Positions 31,014-40,294 are shown, counted from the first letter of the stretch. The stretch is DNA of 64,000 bases from VAXT01 sp963850415 (GCA_963850415.1 CAWKLE010000002.1:248001-312000); one strand, 5' to 3'. The notes: generated by a model not told the origin, from the sequence alone. A program made the numbers and translations.

Positions 31014-32468
31014 ATGAGCAACCTCGACGCCCGAAGCCGCTGGCTCGCCCTCTACGTCCTCTGCCTGGCGAGCCTGATGATCGTCCTCGACGTCACGATT
31101 GTGAACGTCGCGCTGCCCTCGATCCGCGACGACCTCGGCTTCTCCGAGACGTCGCTCGCATGGGTCGTGAACGCGTACGTCCTCACGTACGGCGGGTTCC
31201 TGCTCCTCGGCGGGCGTCTTGGCGACCTCTACGGGCACCGGAAGCTGTTCCTGATCGGGATCAGCGTCTTCACGCTGGCCTCGCTCGCGTGTGGGCTCGC
31301 GACCTCGCAGGCGTTCCTGATCGCCGCGCGCGGCGTGCAGGGCGTCGGCGGAGCGATCGCATCGGCGGTCTCGCTCTCGCTGATGGTCAACCTCTTCACC
31401 GAGCCGGGCGAGCGCGCGAAGGCAATGGGCATCTTCGGCTTCGTCGCGGCCGGCGGCGGCAGCCTCGGCGTCGTGCTCGGCGGGATCCTGACGGACACGA
31501 TCAGCTGGCACTGGATCTTCCTCGTCAACTTCCCGATCGGCGTGCTCGTCGTGCTGCTCTCGCTGCGGCTGCTGCCGACGGAGCATGTGCGGATGGCCGA
31601 CCAGCGGCTCGACATCGGCGGCGCGGTGACGATCACCGGCGCGCTGATGATCGCTGTCTACGCGATCGTCAACGGTGGCAAGAACGGCTGGACGTCGTTC
31701 GAGACACTCGGCCTGCTCGGCGTGTCGCTCGCGGTCTTCCTCGTTTTCCTGTACATCGAGACGACGGTCAACTCACCGCTCGTGCCGCTCGCGCTGTTCA
31801 AGCTGCGCAACCTCGCGACGGCGGACGTCGTCGGCGTGCTGTGGGCGGCCGCCATGTTCGCAGCGTTCTTCCTCTCGGCGCAGTACCTCCAGTTCGTGCT
31901 CGGGTACAGCCCGCTCCGCGTCGGCCTCTCGTTCCTCCCCTCGAACCTGATCATGGCCGTGTTCTCGATCGGGCTCTCCGCGAAGCTCGTGATGCGCTAC
32001 GGGTTCCGGGCGCCGCTGGCCACGGGCCTCGGGCTGGCCGGCGCGGGGATCCTGCTCCTCGCGTTCGCGCCCACGGATGCGACGTATCTCGTGAACGTGC
32101 TCCCGAGCATGATCCTGATCGGGGTCGGCGCCGGCATGGCGTTCAACCCGGTGCTGCTCGCGGCGATGAGCGACGTCGAGCCGGAGCAGTCCGGGCTCGC
32201 GTCGGGCGTCATCAACACGTCGTTCATGATGGGCGGTGCGCTCGGTCTCGCGATCCTGGCGAGCGTCGCCGCGTCGCGGACATCGAGCCTGGCCGCCTCC
32301 GGATCAGCGCACATCGACGCGCTGACGGGCGGCTACCACGCGGCGTTCCTGATCGGCGCCCTCTTCGCCGGCGGGGCCGCGGTCCTCGGCGGGCTCCTGC
32401 TCCGGAACCAGCCGCTGCCCGGCCACGAGCAGGCTCCTGCCGGAGCGCCCGCGCTGGAAACCGACTAG
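31014..32468 (+). CDS. MFS drug exporter, DHA2 family (14 helices)
   Basis: 484 residues with 14 predicted helices. The DHA2 signature LDVTIVNVALPSI is in helix 1, and the loop 2-3 motif GGRLGDLYGHRKLF follows. Motif C-like glycines lie in GFVAAGGGSLGVVLGG. EmrB/QacA relatives export drugs or lipids by proton antiport. AGGAGA stands in the leader. There is no EmrA partner gene beside it. It is convergent with the ABC exporter. Confidence 0.9.
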   Translation: MSNLDARSRWLALYVLCLASLMIVLDVTIVNVALPSIRDDLGFSETSLAWVVNAYVLTYGGFLLLGGRLGDLYGHRKLFLIGISVFTLASLACGLATSQAFLIAARGVQGVGGAIASAVSLSLMVNLFTEPGERAKAMGIFGFVAAGGGSLGVVLGGILTDTISWHWIFLVNFPIGVLVVLLSLRLLPTEHVRMADQRLDIGGAVTITGALMIAVYAIVNGGKNGWTSFETLGLLGVSLAVFLVFLYIETTVNSPLVPLALFKLRNLATADVVGVLWAAAMFAAFFLSAQYLQFVLGYSPLRVGLSFLPSNLIMAVFSIGLSAKLVMRYGFRAPLATGLGLAGAGILLLAFAPTDATYLVNVLPSMILIGVGAGMAFNPVLLAAMSDVEPEQSGLASGVINTSFMMGGALGLAILASVAASRTSSLAASGSAHIDALTGGYHAAFLIGALFAGGAAVLGGLLLRNQPLPGHEQAPAGAPALETD

Positions 32469-32502
32469 AGGGCCAGCTCGCCGCCGCGCCTTAAACCTCC
32501 TT

Positions 32503-32517
32503 GTAACAGACTGTTAC
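32503..32517. repeat. 15-bp palindrome between convergent genes
   Basis: GTAACAGACTGTTAC is a perfect dyad around a central A, 8 bases before the end of the ABC exporter gene and 35 after the end of the DHA2 gene. A near copy sits in the same position between two other convergent genes at 59865-59879. Confidence 0.6.
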
Positions 32518-32524
32518 TTAGTCC

Positions 32525-34267
32525 CTAGCGGTCGCCGTGCCAGGAGTCCCAGAGCGCGGCGTACGAACCGCCCTGCTCGACGAGCTCCGCGTGCGTCCCG
32601 ACCTCGTGCAATAGCCCGTCCTCGACGACCGCGACCCGGTCGGCGTCGTGGGCCGTGTGCAGCCGGTGCGCGATCGCGACCACGGTGCGTCCCTCGAGCA
32701 CCGACGCGAGCGAGCGCTCGAGGTGCCGCGCCGCCCGCGGGTCGAGCAGCGACGTGGCCTCGTCGAGGACGAGCGTGTGCGGATCCGCGAGCACGAGCCG
32801 GGCCAGCGCGACCTGCTGCGCCTGCGCGGGCGTCAGCGGATGGCCGCCGGCGCCGACGACGGTGTTCAGCATCTCCGGCAGCACCTGCACCCAGTCGAGC
32901 GCGTCCACGGCGGCGAGGGCGTCGACGAGCTGCTCGTCGGTCGCCTCCGGGCGCGCGAGCCGCAGGTTCTCGGCCAGCGTGCCGACGAAGACGTGCTGCT
33001 CCTGCGTGACGAGGGCGACCTCCTTGCGCAGCGTGTCGAGCGGCAGGTCGACGAGCCGCACGCCGCCCACCTCGACCAAACCCACGCGCGGCGGGTGAAT
33101 CCCGGCGAGCAGGCGTCCGAGCGTCGACTTGCCCGCGCCGGACGGCCCGACGACCGCCACGCGCTCGCCCGGCTCGAGGTCGAGGTCGATTCCGTGCAGG
33201 ACGTCTCGATCCGCGTAGTACGCGTAGCGCACGTCCTCGGCGCGCATGCGCTCGTTCTCGGGCTCGTCGTCCGTCGCCTCGCGGTCGGGCGGGACGCGAA
33301 CGATCCCGACGAGGCGCGCGAACGACGTGGCGCCGATCTGGATCTCGTCGAGCCAGGAGATGAGCCGGTCGACGGGGTCGGCGAGCTTGACCATGTAAAG
33401 CGAGACCGCGGTCACCTCGCCGATCGTGGCGTGGCCCTGCGAGACGAGGTAGCCGCCCCAGGCGAGCGCGGTCGCGACCGGGAGCACATACGCGAACTCG
33501 GCGGTCGGGAACCAGACCGTCCGCAGGAAGAGCGTGCGCATCTCCGCGCGATAGGCGTTGTCGAGGTCGTCGTCGATCTGGCGAACGCGCTTCTCGCGAA
33601 GGTTCAGGGCGTCCACGGTGCGCCCGCCTTCCACCGTCTCGCTGACGGTGCCGGCGAGGGTCGCGTACGACGCCCGTTCCCAGAGGTACCCGGCGGGCGC
33701 CCGCTTCAGGTACCAGCGCGTGCTGAAGAAGAGGAGCGGCACTCCGACGATTGCGGGCAGGGCCGCGAGCGGGTTGACCCAGAGCGCGGCGGCGACGGTG
33801 AGCACCGTCGTGATCCCGGCGATCAGCGTCTCCGGGACGGCGAAGCGGACGGTGCGTGCGAGCGAGTCGACGTCGGCGGTCGTGCGCGAGACGAGGTCGC
33901 CGGTCCCGGCGCGCTCGACGGTCGACAGCGGCAGCGCGAGCACGCGGCGCATGAAGTCCTCGCGCAGCTCGGCGAAGATCTTCTCCGAGAGCACGAACGA
34001 GGCCCGGCGCGCGAACCAGGTCACGATCGTCTCGACGATGAGGAAGATCGCGAGCAAGCCGACGATCTCGTCCACGTGCTTCGTCGTCGTCCCGTCCTGC
34101 ACGGACTGGACGAGCGCGCCCAGGAGCGGCGGTCCTGCGAGGCCCGCGGTTGCGGCGGCCGCGTGCAGGCCGACCACGGCGAGCAGCCCCCGCCGGTTGC
34201 GGCGCCCTAGCCGGCGCGCCTGTACGCGCAGCTCGTCGCCGGCCGCGATCGGGAGCAGCTCGTTCAC
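32525..34267 (-). CDS. ABC exporter half-transporter, ATP-binding-competent subunit
   Basis: 580 residues: six helices in the first 320, then the ATPase. Walker A GPSGAGKST, Q loop VTQEQHVF, Walker B TLVLDEATS with the catalytic Glu, and H loop IAHR are intact. The signature LSGGQ is replaced by LTPAQ. It overlaps the companion subunit (upstream gene) by 4 bases. The companion has the opposite set of defects, so the two must work as a heterodimer with one good ATP site. The substrate is unknown. Confidence 0.9.
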   Translation of the reverse strand: MNELLPIAAGDELRVQARRLGRRNRRGLLAVVGLHAAAATAGLAGPPLLGALVQSVQDGTTTKHVDEIVGLLAIFLIVETIVTWFARRASFVLSEKIFAELREDFMRRVLALPLSTVERAGTGDLVSRTTADVDSLARTVRFAVPETLIAGITTVLTVAAALWVNPLAALPAIVGVPLLFFSTRWYLKRAPAGYLWERASYATLAGTVSETVEGGRTVDALNLREKRVRQIDDDLDNAYRAEMRTLFLRTVWFPTAEFAYVLPVATALAWGGYLVSQGHATIGEVTAVSLYMVKLADPVDRLISWLDEIQIGATSFARLVGIVRVPPDREATDDEPENERMRAEDVRYAYYADRDVLHGIDLDLEPGERVAVVGPSGAGKSTLGRLLAGIHPPRVGLVEVGGVRLVDLPLDTLRKEVALVTQEQHVFVGTLAENLRLARPEATDEQLVDALAAVDALDWVQVLPEMLNTVVGAGGHPLTPAQAQQVALARLVLADPHTLVLDEATSLLDPRAARHLERSLASVLEGRTVVAIAHRLHTAHDADRVAVVEDGLLHEVGTHAELVEQGGSYAALWDSWHGDR

Positions 34268-35979
34268 AGGTCCTCACCCCGGGTCACGGTCCAGCGGTAG
34301 CCGTCGTGCGTGGAGAGGAGCTCGCGGTGCGTCCCGTCGGCGACCACGCGTCCCTCCTCGACGAAGAAGACGCGGTCCGTCTGGTCGAGCATCAGCGGAC
34401 TGGCGGTAATGACGACCGTCGTCTTGCCCTCTCTCGCCTCGCGCAGGCGCTGCGCGATTCGGGCCTCGGTGTGCGCGTCGACCGCGCTCGTCGGCTCGAC
34501 GAGCACGAGCACCTCGGCGTCGGAGAGGAGCGCTCTCGCGAGCACGAGCCGCTGGCGCTGACCGCCCGAGAAGGAGCGGCCCCGCTCGTCGACGTACGCG
34601 TCCAGACCCTCGGGCAGCGCCTCGACGACGTCTTCTGCGTTCGCGACGGCGATCGCCGTGTGGATCCGCTCGTCGTCTCCGTCCGCGCGCTCCCACGGGT
34701 CGAGCTCGCGGCGCAGCGGGCCCGAGAAGATGACCGGGTCCGCTTCGCTGACGACGATTCGCCGGCGAACCGCGTCGATCGAGAGCTCGGCGAGAGGCAC
34801 GTCGCCGAGGTGGACGCCGTCGTGGTCCCCGAAGCGGCCGAGCCGGTCGGCAATCGCGGCAGCCTCGTCGGGCTGAGCGGAGACGAGCCCGATCAGGCGC
34901 CCCGGCTCGACGCGGAGCCCCGAGCCGTGATCATGGAGCGGGACCAGGGCCGCGGGCTCGGGCACGGGACGAGCCGGCTCGGCAATCTCGGACTCGACCT
35001 CGAGGATCCGGAGCATGCGGGTCGCGCCGACGTGCGAACGCGTCAGCTTGTCGACGGCCTCGGCCGCGGTCCGCAACGGGAGCACGAGGAAGGCCGCGTA
35101 CCCGTAGAAGGCCACGAGCTCGCCCGTGTCGATCTTCCCCTCCAGCGCGAAGCGGGCTCCGAGCCACGTGACCAGGACGACGAAGAGCCCGGGGATGAAC
35201 ACCTGGGCGGCGTCGAGCGTCGACTGGGGAAGCGCGACGCGCACGCCTGCCTCGCGCACCTCCTGCGAGCGTGTGCGGTAGCGCGCGAAGAACGCCTGCT
35301 CCCCGCCGATTCCCCGGAGCACGCGCAGGCCTGCGGCAGTATCGGCCCCGAGCGCGGTCAGCTTGCCGACCTCCTCGCGCTGCACGGCCTGACGCGTCTG
35401 GAGCGGCTTGATCACAAAGCCCATCAACAGCACGAGCACCGGCACTCCGAGCAGGACGACGAGCCCGAGGATCACGGATGCCGAGAGGAGGATGATCGCG
35501 ACGACGATGTACGAGACGAACGCACCGGCCAGCCGCGCGGTGATGTCGAAGGCACCGCCTGCCCGCATCGCGTCGTTCGAGACGGTGGCGACGACCTCGC
35601 CCGTCGAGTGCCCCTTCTTGATCGCCGGGCCCGTGCGCGCGGCGTGGTGCGCGACGATCTGCGCCATCCGGAAGGAGGCCTGGAGCCAGTTGGCGACGGC
35701 GAAGCGGTGTCGCATCACCCCTGCGGCGGCCGTCGTCGCGCCAAGCCCGAGCAGGATCAGCGACCACTGCACGAGGGCGTGGTTGTCGCTGTCGACGATG
35801 CCCGTCTGGATCGCCTTGCCGATGGCCGCCGGCATGAGCGCCTGCGAGACCATCCAGACCACGCCGAAGAAGACGCCTCCGAGCAGGGTCTTCCACTGGA
35901 GCCGCGCGACCCAGAGCAGAAAACGCAGCGGCGACCGGGTGTCCGGCTGGCCGGGATCGGTGAAGGGAAGCTTGATCAT
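34264..35979 (-). CDS. ABC exporter half-transporter, degenerate-nucleotide-site subunit
   Basis: 571 residues: six helices followed by an ATPase domain whose own binding site is lost. At the Walker A place it reads GLVSAQPDEAAA (no GxxGxGK[ST]). The Q loop is VSEADPVIF, Walker B ends LVLVEPTS without the Asp, and the H loop reads ITASPL. The signature FSGGQRQRLVLARAL is intact. It is the first gene of the pair; the leader holds no clear regulator. Such subunits give the signature motif to the partner's ATP. Confidence 0.9.
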   Translation of the reverse strand: MIKLPFTDPGQPDTRSPLRFLLWVARLQWKTLLGGVFFGVVWMVSQALMPAAIGKAIQTGIVDSDNHALVQWSLILLGLGATTAAAGVMRHRFAVANWLQASFRMAQIVAHHAARTGPAIKKGHSTGEVVATVSNDAMRAGGAFDITARLAGAFVSYIVVAIILLSASVILGLVVLLGVPVLVLLMGFVIKPLQTRQAVQREEVGKLTALGADTAAGLRVLRGIGGEQAFFARYRTRSQEVREAGVRVALPQSTLDAAQVFIPGLFVVLVTWLGARFALEGKIDTGELVAFYGYAAFLVLPLRTAAEAVDKLTRSHVGATRMLRILEVESEIAEPARPVPEPAALVPLHDHGSGLRVEPGRLIGLVSAQPDEAAAIADRLGRFGDHDGVHLGDVPLAELSIDAVRRRIVVSEADPVIFSGPLRRELDPWERADGDDERIHTAIAVANAEDVVEALPEGLDAYVDERGRSFSGGQRQRLVLARALLSDAEVLVLVEPTSAVDAHTEARIAQRLREAREGKTTVVITASPLMLDQTDRVFFVEEGRVVADGTHRELLSTHDGYRWTVTRGEDL

Positions 35980-36050
35980 GGGTGTCGCTGCACAGAGAAC
36001 TACGCGCCGGAGGCACGCCGTTTGATCGTACCCGCAGCCTCAGCCGGGGT

Positions 36051-36638
36051 CTATGCGGCGAGCGTTGCGGGTGCGCCGAGGAGGTGCTCGAGCGCGTGCA
36101 GCTCGCGCTGCGGGGCGGCGTGGATTCGGCCGCGAATCTGAAGCGCGAGCAGTCCGTCGGGTGCCAATCGGCGGCGCGCGGCGGCGACGAGGCGCCGAAC
36201 GAGACCGAGCCCATCGCCCTCGGCGAAGACGGCACTCACCGGCTCGCACGCCAGGTTCGGATGGCTGTTGCGCTCGCCGAGCGGAAGGTAGGGCAGGTTG
36301 GCGACGATCACGTTCGCCCTCCCGGGAAACGGATCCAGCAGGCTCCCATGACGGACGGTGACCCGGTCGTGCAGGCCGGCCCGCCGCGCGTTCAGCCTGG
36401 CCAGCTCCACCGCAGCAGAGCTGACGTCCGTCGCCCAGACGGCCGCGCGGGGCGCCGCCTCGGCGACGGCAAGCGCGATCGCGCCGGAGCCGGTCCCCAC
36501 GTCGACGACCACGCCCGCGCGGCCTTCGAGATGGTCGGTCGCGCAGACGACGAGGCCCGTGCTCGTTTCTCTGGGGGTCATGACAAAGGGGCTCGTGACG
36601 AGCTCGAGCCCGCCGAACGTGGCTGTGGCCGTGTCCAT
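36051..36638 (-). CDS. PrmC/HemK-like N5-glutamine-type methyltransferase
   Basis: 195 residues from the ATG at 36638. Motif I VDVGTGSGAIALAVAEAAP binds S-adenosylmethionine. The catalytic NPPY-type tetrapeptide appears as NLPY (VIVANLPYLPLG). The N-terminal helical domain of release-factor methylases is missing, and true prmC lies at 63.7 kb, so this is a paralogue with another target. Short relatives of this kind are annotated as methylases of protein or small-molecule substrates. It follows the SufR-like regulator by 37 bases. Confidence 0.8.
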   Translation of the reverse strand: MDTATATFGGLELVTSPFVMTPRETSTGLVVCATDHLEGRAGVVVDVGTGSGAIALAVAEAAPRAAVWATDVSSAAVELARLNARRAGLHDRVTVRHGSLLDPFPGRANVIVANLPYLPLGERNSHPNLACEPVSAVFAEGDGLGLVRRLVAAARRRLAPDGLLALQIRGRIHAAPQRELHALEHLLGAPATLAA

Positions 36639-36642
36639 GTCG

Positions 36643-36663
36643 GTTTCTTTATACCAAAGAAAC
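36643..36663. promoter_or_regulatory. AT-rich inverted repeat before the methyltransferase gene
   Basis: GTTTCTTT, five bases, AAAGAAAC: a perfect eight-base dyad 4 bases before the ATG at 36638. On the minus strand it contains TATAAAG, and a further GTTTCT copy lies upstream. This AT-rich patch stands out in GC-rich DNA and could be an operator for the adjacent regulator. Confidence 0.5.
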
Positions 36664-36675
36664 GTATTTAGAAAC

Positions 36676-37365
36676 TCAGCGTCTGGTGAGCTCGAGCACG
36701 ACCTTGCACGACGCGTGGTCGTCGAAGCAGTCCCGCGTCTCGCAGCGAACCTGCCCGACCTCGACGCCCTCCAGCGCGCAGCTCGCGAGCCCGGCCCACA
36801 TCCCGCGGTCGATCTCGACGGCCTCCGGGCGCGCGCGCACGAGCGGGCGGAGCGGGCACGTCGGCGTCGCAATCACGGCTCCCGTGTCGTCCGCGTGCTC
36901 GAGCGAGGCCTGGTAGCCGAGGCGCCGGACCGCGGCGCACACGCGCTCGAAGCCCCCCTCGATGCTCTTCGCGGGGCGGAGCCGGGCGGACCGGCCGAGC
37001 TCGCGCCCGAACGCGACGCCGACCCCGCGGAGCGTCTCTTCGCCGCCGCGCGCGACCAGGGCGTCGACGAGCAGCCCGGCGAGGGACTGGCTCTGATCGG
37101 GGAACTCGATCGACTCGAGCTGGGGGACGACCGAGTACGTCTTTGCGGGTCGCCCGGCACCAGGCCCGGAGCGTCCCGTGCGGCGCTCGTAGCCGATCGC
37201 GAGCAGCCCGGACTCCACCAGCCGCTCCAGCCGGGAGCGGGCGACGTTCCGGTGCAACTCCTTGGCTCGGGCGAGCTCGTCGGCGGTCACCGGGCGCGCG
37301 TGGCTCCTCGCGAAGAGCAGCGCCTCGCGGAGCTCCGGATCGCCGACTGCAGCCAGTTGGTCCAT
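36676..37365 (-). CDS. Winged-helix regulator with C-terminal cysteine cluster (SufR-like)
   Basis: 229 residues from the ATG at 37365. A winged helix-turn-helix occupies about 5-75 (ARPVTADELARAKELHRNVARSRL, then RLVESGLLAIGYERR and the wing GPGAGRPAKTYSV). The C-terminal half holds cysteines in TPTCPLRPL, SCALEGV, and RCETRDCFDDHASCKV, similar to SufR/ArsR-type proteins that bind an Fe-S cluster. A dyad just upstream of its own start suggests autoregulation. The neighbouring methyltransferase is the likely second target. Confidence 0.75.
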   Translation of the reverse strand: MDQLAAVGDPELREALLFARSHARPVTADELARAKELHRNVARSRLERLVESGLLAIGYERRTGRSGPGAGRPAKTYSVVPQLESIEFPDQSQSLAGLLVDALVARGGEETLRGVGVAFGRELGRSARLRPAKSIEGGFERVCAAVRRLGYQASLEHADDTGAVIATPTCPLRPLVRARPEAVEIDRGMWAGLASCALEGVEVGQVRCETRDCFDDHASCKVVLELTRR

Positions 37366-37368
37366 CTC

Positions 37369-37391
37369 TAACTCCAACGTAGCAGGAGTTA
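37369..37391. promoter_or_regulatory. Inverted repeat before the SufR-like regulator
   Basis: TAACTCC, nine bases, GGAGTTA: a perfect seven-base dyad ending 3 bases before the regulator's ATG and reaching into the last codon of the histidine kinase. It includes the regulator's likely Shine-Dalgarno sequence, so a bound repressor could block its own expression. Confidence 0.5.
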
Positions 37392-39062
37392 CAGAGTGTT
37401 CTCGGGCCGCGGCAGGATGACGTCGAACCGAGCGCCGCCGCCAGAGGCGGGGTCGTAGACGAGATCGCCCCCGTGGGCGCGCGCGTAAGCCTGCGCGATC
37501 GACAGTCCGAGGCCGCTGCCCTGGCCGACGGAGCCGCGCTCGAACCGCTGAAAGAGCCGCGGGACGATCTCCGGCGGGACGCCCTCACCGCGGTCCTCGA
37601 CGCTGACCCGGAAGTACGTGTCCTGCGACTGCACGCTGACGACGACGGGCGGCTCCCCGTAGATGACGGCGTTCCGGACGAGGTTCCCGAAGATGCGCTC
37701 GAGCGCCGCCCGGTCGGCGTTCACCTGGAGCCCGGCGGGGACCTCGATCCGGATATCCGCATCCGGCGCGGACGCGTTTGCGATCTCCGCGAGCAGCTCG
37801 CGCAGGTGAACCGGCTGCCGCTCGATGGGTATCGCCTTGGCGTCCAGCCGTGAGAGGTCGAGGAGCTGTTCGATCAGGCTGCGGAAGCGGACCGCCTGCT
37901 GCCACAACGCATCCTCGAGCTCCTCGCGGGTCTCGGGAGCGAGAGTGTCGCGATGGTGCCGGAGCGTGGAGGCGATCCCGTAGACCGAGGTGGCGGGCGT
38001 GCGCAGCTCGTGCGATGCGATCGCGACGAAGTTCAGCTTGAGCTGGTCGAGCCTGACGAGCTCGTCGTGCACCTTCGCCTTCTCGATCGCGATTGCCGCG
38101 CGCGAGGCGACGAGCTGGAGCAGCTCCTGGTCGTCGAGGTTGAAGTAGCGCGGCTGGAGCGTGCCGACGTGGAGCACGCCGATCACGCTGCCGGACTCGA
38201 TCAGCGGCACGCCGAGCATGCTCTTGATGCCCTTCTGGCGCAGGATCGGGTTGAGCACATCGGCATGGTCGACGTCGTCGAGCACGATCGGCTGGGCCTC
38301 GGCGGCGACGCGTCCGGCGAAGCCGCCCCCGACCGGTATGCGCACGCTCTGCTCGACTTCCTCCTCGAGCCCGACGGCAGCGCGGGCGACGAGCTCGTTC
38401 GTCTCCCTGTCGAGCATCAGCACGGCCGCGGTGTCGACCTCGAGCACGTCCCTGAGCCGAACCAGCAGCTCACCCATCAACTCGTCGAAACCGAGACTGA
38501 CGAGCGTCGCCTCCAGCACTCTCTGCACCTGCTCGAGCCGCGTTCGGCGACGGCGCTCGGCCTCGAACAGCCGTCCGTGCTCGATCGCGAGACCCACGCG
38601 GTCGGCGACGAGCTCGAGCAGTTCGACGTCGTCCTTCGTGAAGATCCGCGGTGTTAGCGAACCGATGTGGAGCACTCCGAGCACGTCGTTCGAGAAGACC
38701 AGCGGCACTCCGGCCATGCTCTTGATGCCCTTCTCGCGCAGGATCGGGTTCAGCACGTCGGCGTGGTCGACGTCGTCGAGCACGATCGGTCGCCGTTCGG
38801 CGGCGATCCGGCCCGCGAAGCCGCCGCCGATCGGGATCCGCACGCCCTGCTCGACCTCTTCCTCGAGCCCGACCGCCGCCCGCGCGACCAGCTCGTCTCT
38901 GAGGTCGTCCCGGAGAAGAACTGCGGCCGTGTCGGCGTCGAGCACGTCCCGGATTCGCGTGAGGAGCTCACCCAGGAGCTCGTCCAGGTCCAGGTGCGAC
39001 AGCGCCGCATCGGTGACGAGCTCGATTCGCCGGAGACGCTCGGCGTCACCGTTCTTGCCCAT
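37389..39062 (-). CDS. Sensor histidine kinase with two GAF domains
   Basis: 557 residues from the ATG at 39062 (a TTG lies three codons upstream). GAF1 covers about 15-155 and GAF2 about 180-320. The two are tandem duplicates (AAVGLEEEVEQ, GGGFAGR and PIVLDDVDHADVLNPILR occur in both). The HisKA box is IASHELRTPATS, followed by the ATPase N box FGNLVRNAVIYG and the G boxes DRGEGVPPE and GSGLGLSI. There is no transmembrane helix, so it senses a cytoplasmic signal. No response regulator gene is near. Confidence 0.92.
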   Translation of the reverse strand: MGKNGDAERLRRIELVTDAALSHLDLDELLGELLTRIRDVLDADTAAVLLRDDLRDELVARAAVGLEEEVEQGVRIPIGGGFAGRIAAERRPIVLDDVDHADVLNPILREKGIKSMAGVPLVFSNDVLGVLHIGSLTPRIFTKDDVELLELVADRVGLAIEHGRLFEAERRRRTRLEQVQRVLEATLVSLGFDELMGELLVRLRDVLEVDTAAVLMLDRETNELVARAAVGLEEEVEQSVRIPVGGGFAGRVAAEAQPIVLDDVDHADVLNPILRQKGIKSMLGVPLIESGSVIGVLHVGTLQPRYFNLDDQELLQLVASRAAIAIEKAKVHDELVRLDQLKLNFVAIASHELRTPATSVYGIASTLRHHRDTLAPETREELEDALWQQAVRFRSLIEQLLDLSRLDAKAIPIERQPVHLRELLAEIANASAPDADIRIEVPAGLQVNADRAALERIFGNLVRNAVIYGEPPVVVSVQSQDTYFRVSVEDRGEGVPPEIVPRLFQRFERGSVGQGSGLGLSIAQAYARAHGGDLVYDPASGGGARFDVILPRPENTL

Positions 39063-39142
39063 AGTCGACAAAGGATACGCCGGTCGCTGGCCGAGCCTCG
39101 CGTGCCGCTGTGGCCTCGAGGCGCGTTGTTACGCTCAGCAGG

Positions 39143-40294
39143 ATGAGCCGGTCAGTCATCGTCGCCACCGCCAGAACGCCGTTCGGGAAGCTCGGCGGGG
39201 GCCTGGCCGGATACAAGGCTCCGGAGCTGGGCGCGATCGCGATCAAGGCCGCTCTCGAGCGGGCCGGGCTCGAGCCGAACGAGGTCGAGTACGTGATCAT
39301 GGGCGAGGTGCTCCAGGCGGGGGTAGGCCAGGCTCCGGCCAGGCAGGCCGCGATCGGGGCGGGCATTCCGAAGGAGGTTGGGTCGGACACCGTCAACAAG
39401 GTCTGCGCCTCCTCGATCCGTGCTCTCGAGATCGCAGACGCGATGATCCGCGCCGGCGATCACGAGCTGATCGTCACGGGCGGCATGGAGTCGATGTCGA
39501 ACGCGCCGTACCTGCTCGAGAAGGCGCGGTTCGGCTACCGGCTCGGCGACGGGACGCTGATCGACTCGATGGTGCACGACGGGCTCACGTCGACCTTCGA
39601 CAACCGGCACATGGTCGAGCAGGCCTCGTTCGTGAGCCGTGAGCTCGGGATCTCGCGCGAGGAGCAGGATCGCTGGGCCGCCCGATCACACGAGCGCGCC
39701 GTCAAGGCGATCGACGAGGGGCGCTTCGCGGATGAGATCGTCGCGGTTGGCGAACTGGCCGTCGACGAGGGCCCTAGGCGCGACACCTCGCTCGAGAAGC
39801 TCTCCGCGCTGAAGCCCGTCTTCGACCCGGAGGGCACGACGACCGCCGGCAACGCGCCCGGAGTGAACGACGGGGCGGGTGCGGTCATCGTCGCGAGCGA
39901 GGAGTTCGCGAAGCGGCGCGGGCTCGAGGTGCTCGCGACGATCGTCTCGCAGGGCTACGTCGCCGACGACTTCGCCTACCTCGCGCGGACGCCGGCCAAG
40001 GCGGGGGCGATCGCGCTCGGGAAGGCGGGGAAGACGATCGACGACGTGGAGCGCGTCGAGCTGAACGAGGCGTTCTCGTCGGTCGTGCTCAACTCGGCGA
40101 AGATGCTCGGCGCCGACGAGGAGAAGGTGAACGTGAACGGCGGGGCGGTCGCGCTCGGGCACCCGATCGGCGCCTCGGGCGCGCGGATCGTGGGGACGAT
40201 GGTGCACGAGTTGCGCCGCAACGGCGGCGGCCTCGGCCTCGCGGCGATCTGCTCCGGCGGCGGCCAGGGCGACGCCCTCCTGCTCGAGGTCTGA
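39143..40294 (+). CDS. Acetyl-CoA C-acetyltransferase (thiolase)
   Basis: 383 residues from the ATG at 39143 behind CAGCAGG. Catalytic residues are the acyl Cys in NKVCASSIRA, His in ALGHPIGASGAR and the second Cys in AICSGGGQG. It joins two acetyl-CoA or splits acetoacetyl/3-ketoacyl-CoA in beta-oxidation. It heads a same-strand run with 3-hydroxyacyl-CoA dehydrogenase and acyl-CoA dehydrogenase, with an enoyl-CoA hydratase further on. Confidence 0.93.
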   Translation: MSRSVIVATARTPFGKLGGGLAGYKAPELGAIAIKAALERAGLEPNEVEYVIMGEVLQAGVGQAPARQAAIGAGIPKEVGSDTVNKVCASSIRALEIADAMIRAGDHELIVTGGMESMSNAPYLLEKARFGYRLGDGTLIDSMVHDGLTSTFDNRHMVEQASFVSRELGISREEQDRWAARSHERAVKAIDEGRFADEIVAVGELAVDEGPRRDTSLEKLSALKPVFDPEGTTTAGNAPGVNDGAGAVIVASEEFAKRRGLEVLATIVSQGYVADDFAYLARTPAKAGAIALGKAGKTIDDVERVELNEAFSSVVLNSAKMLGADEEKVNVNGGAVALGHPIGASGARIVGTMVHELRRNGGGLGLAAICSGGGQGDALLLEV

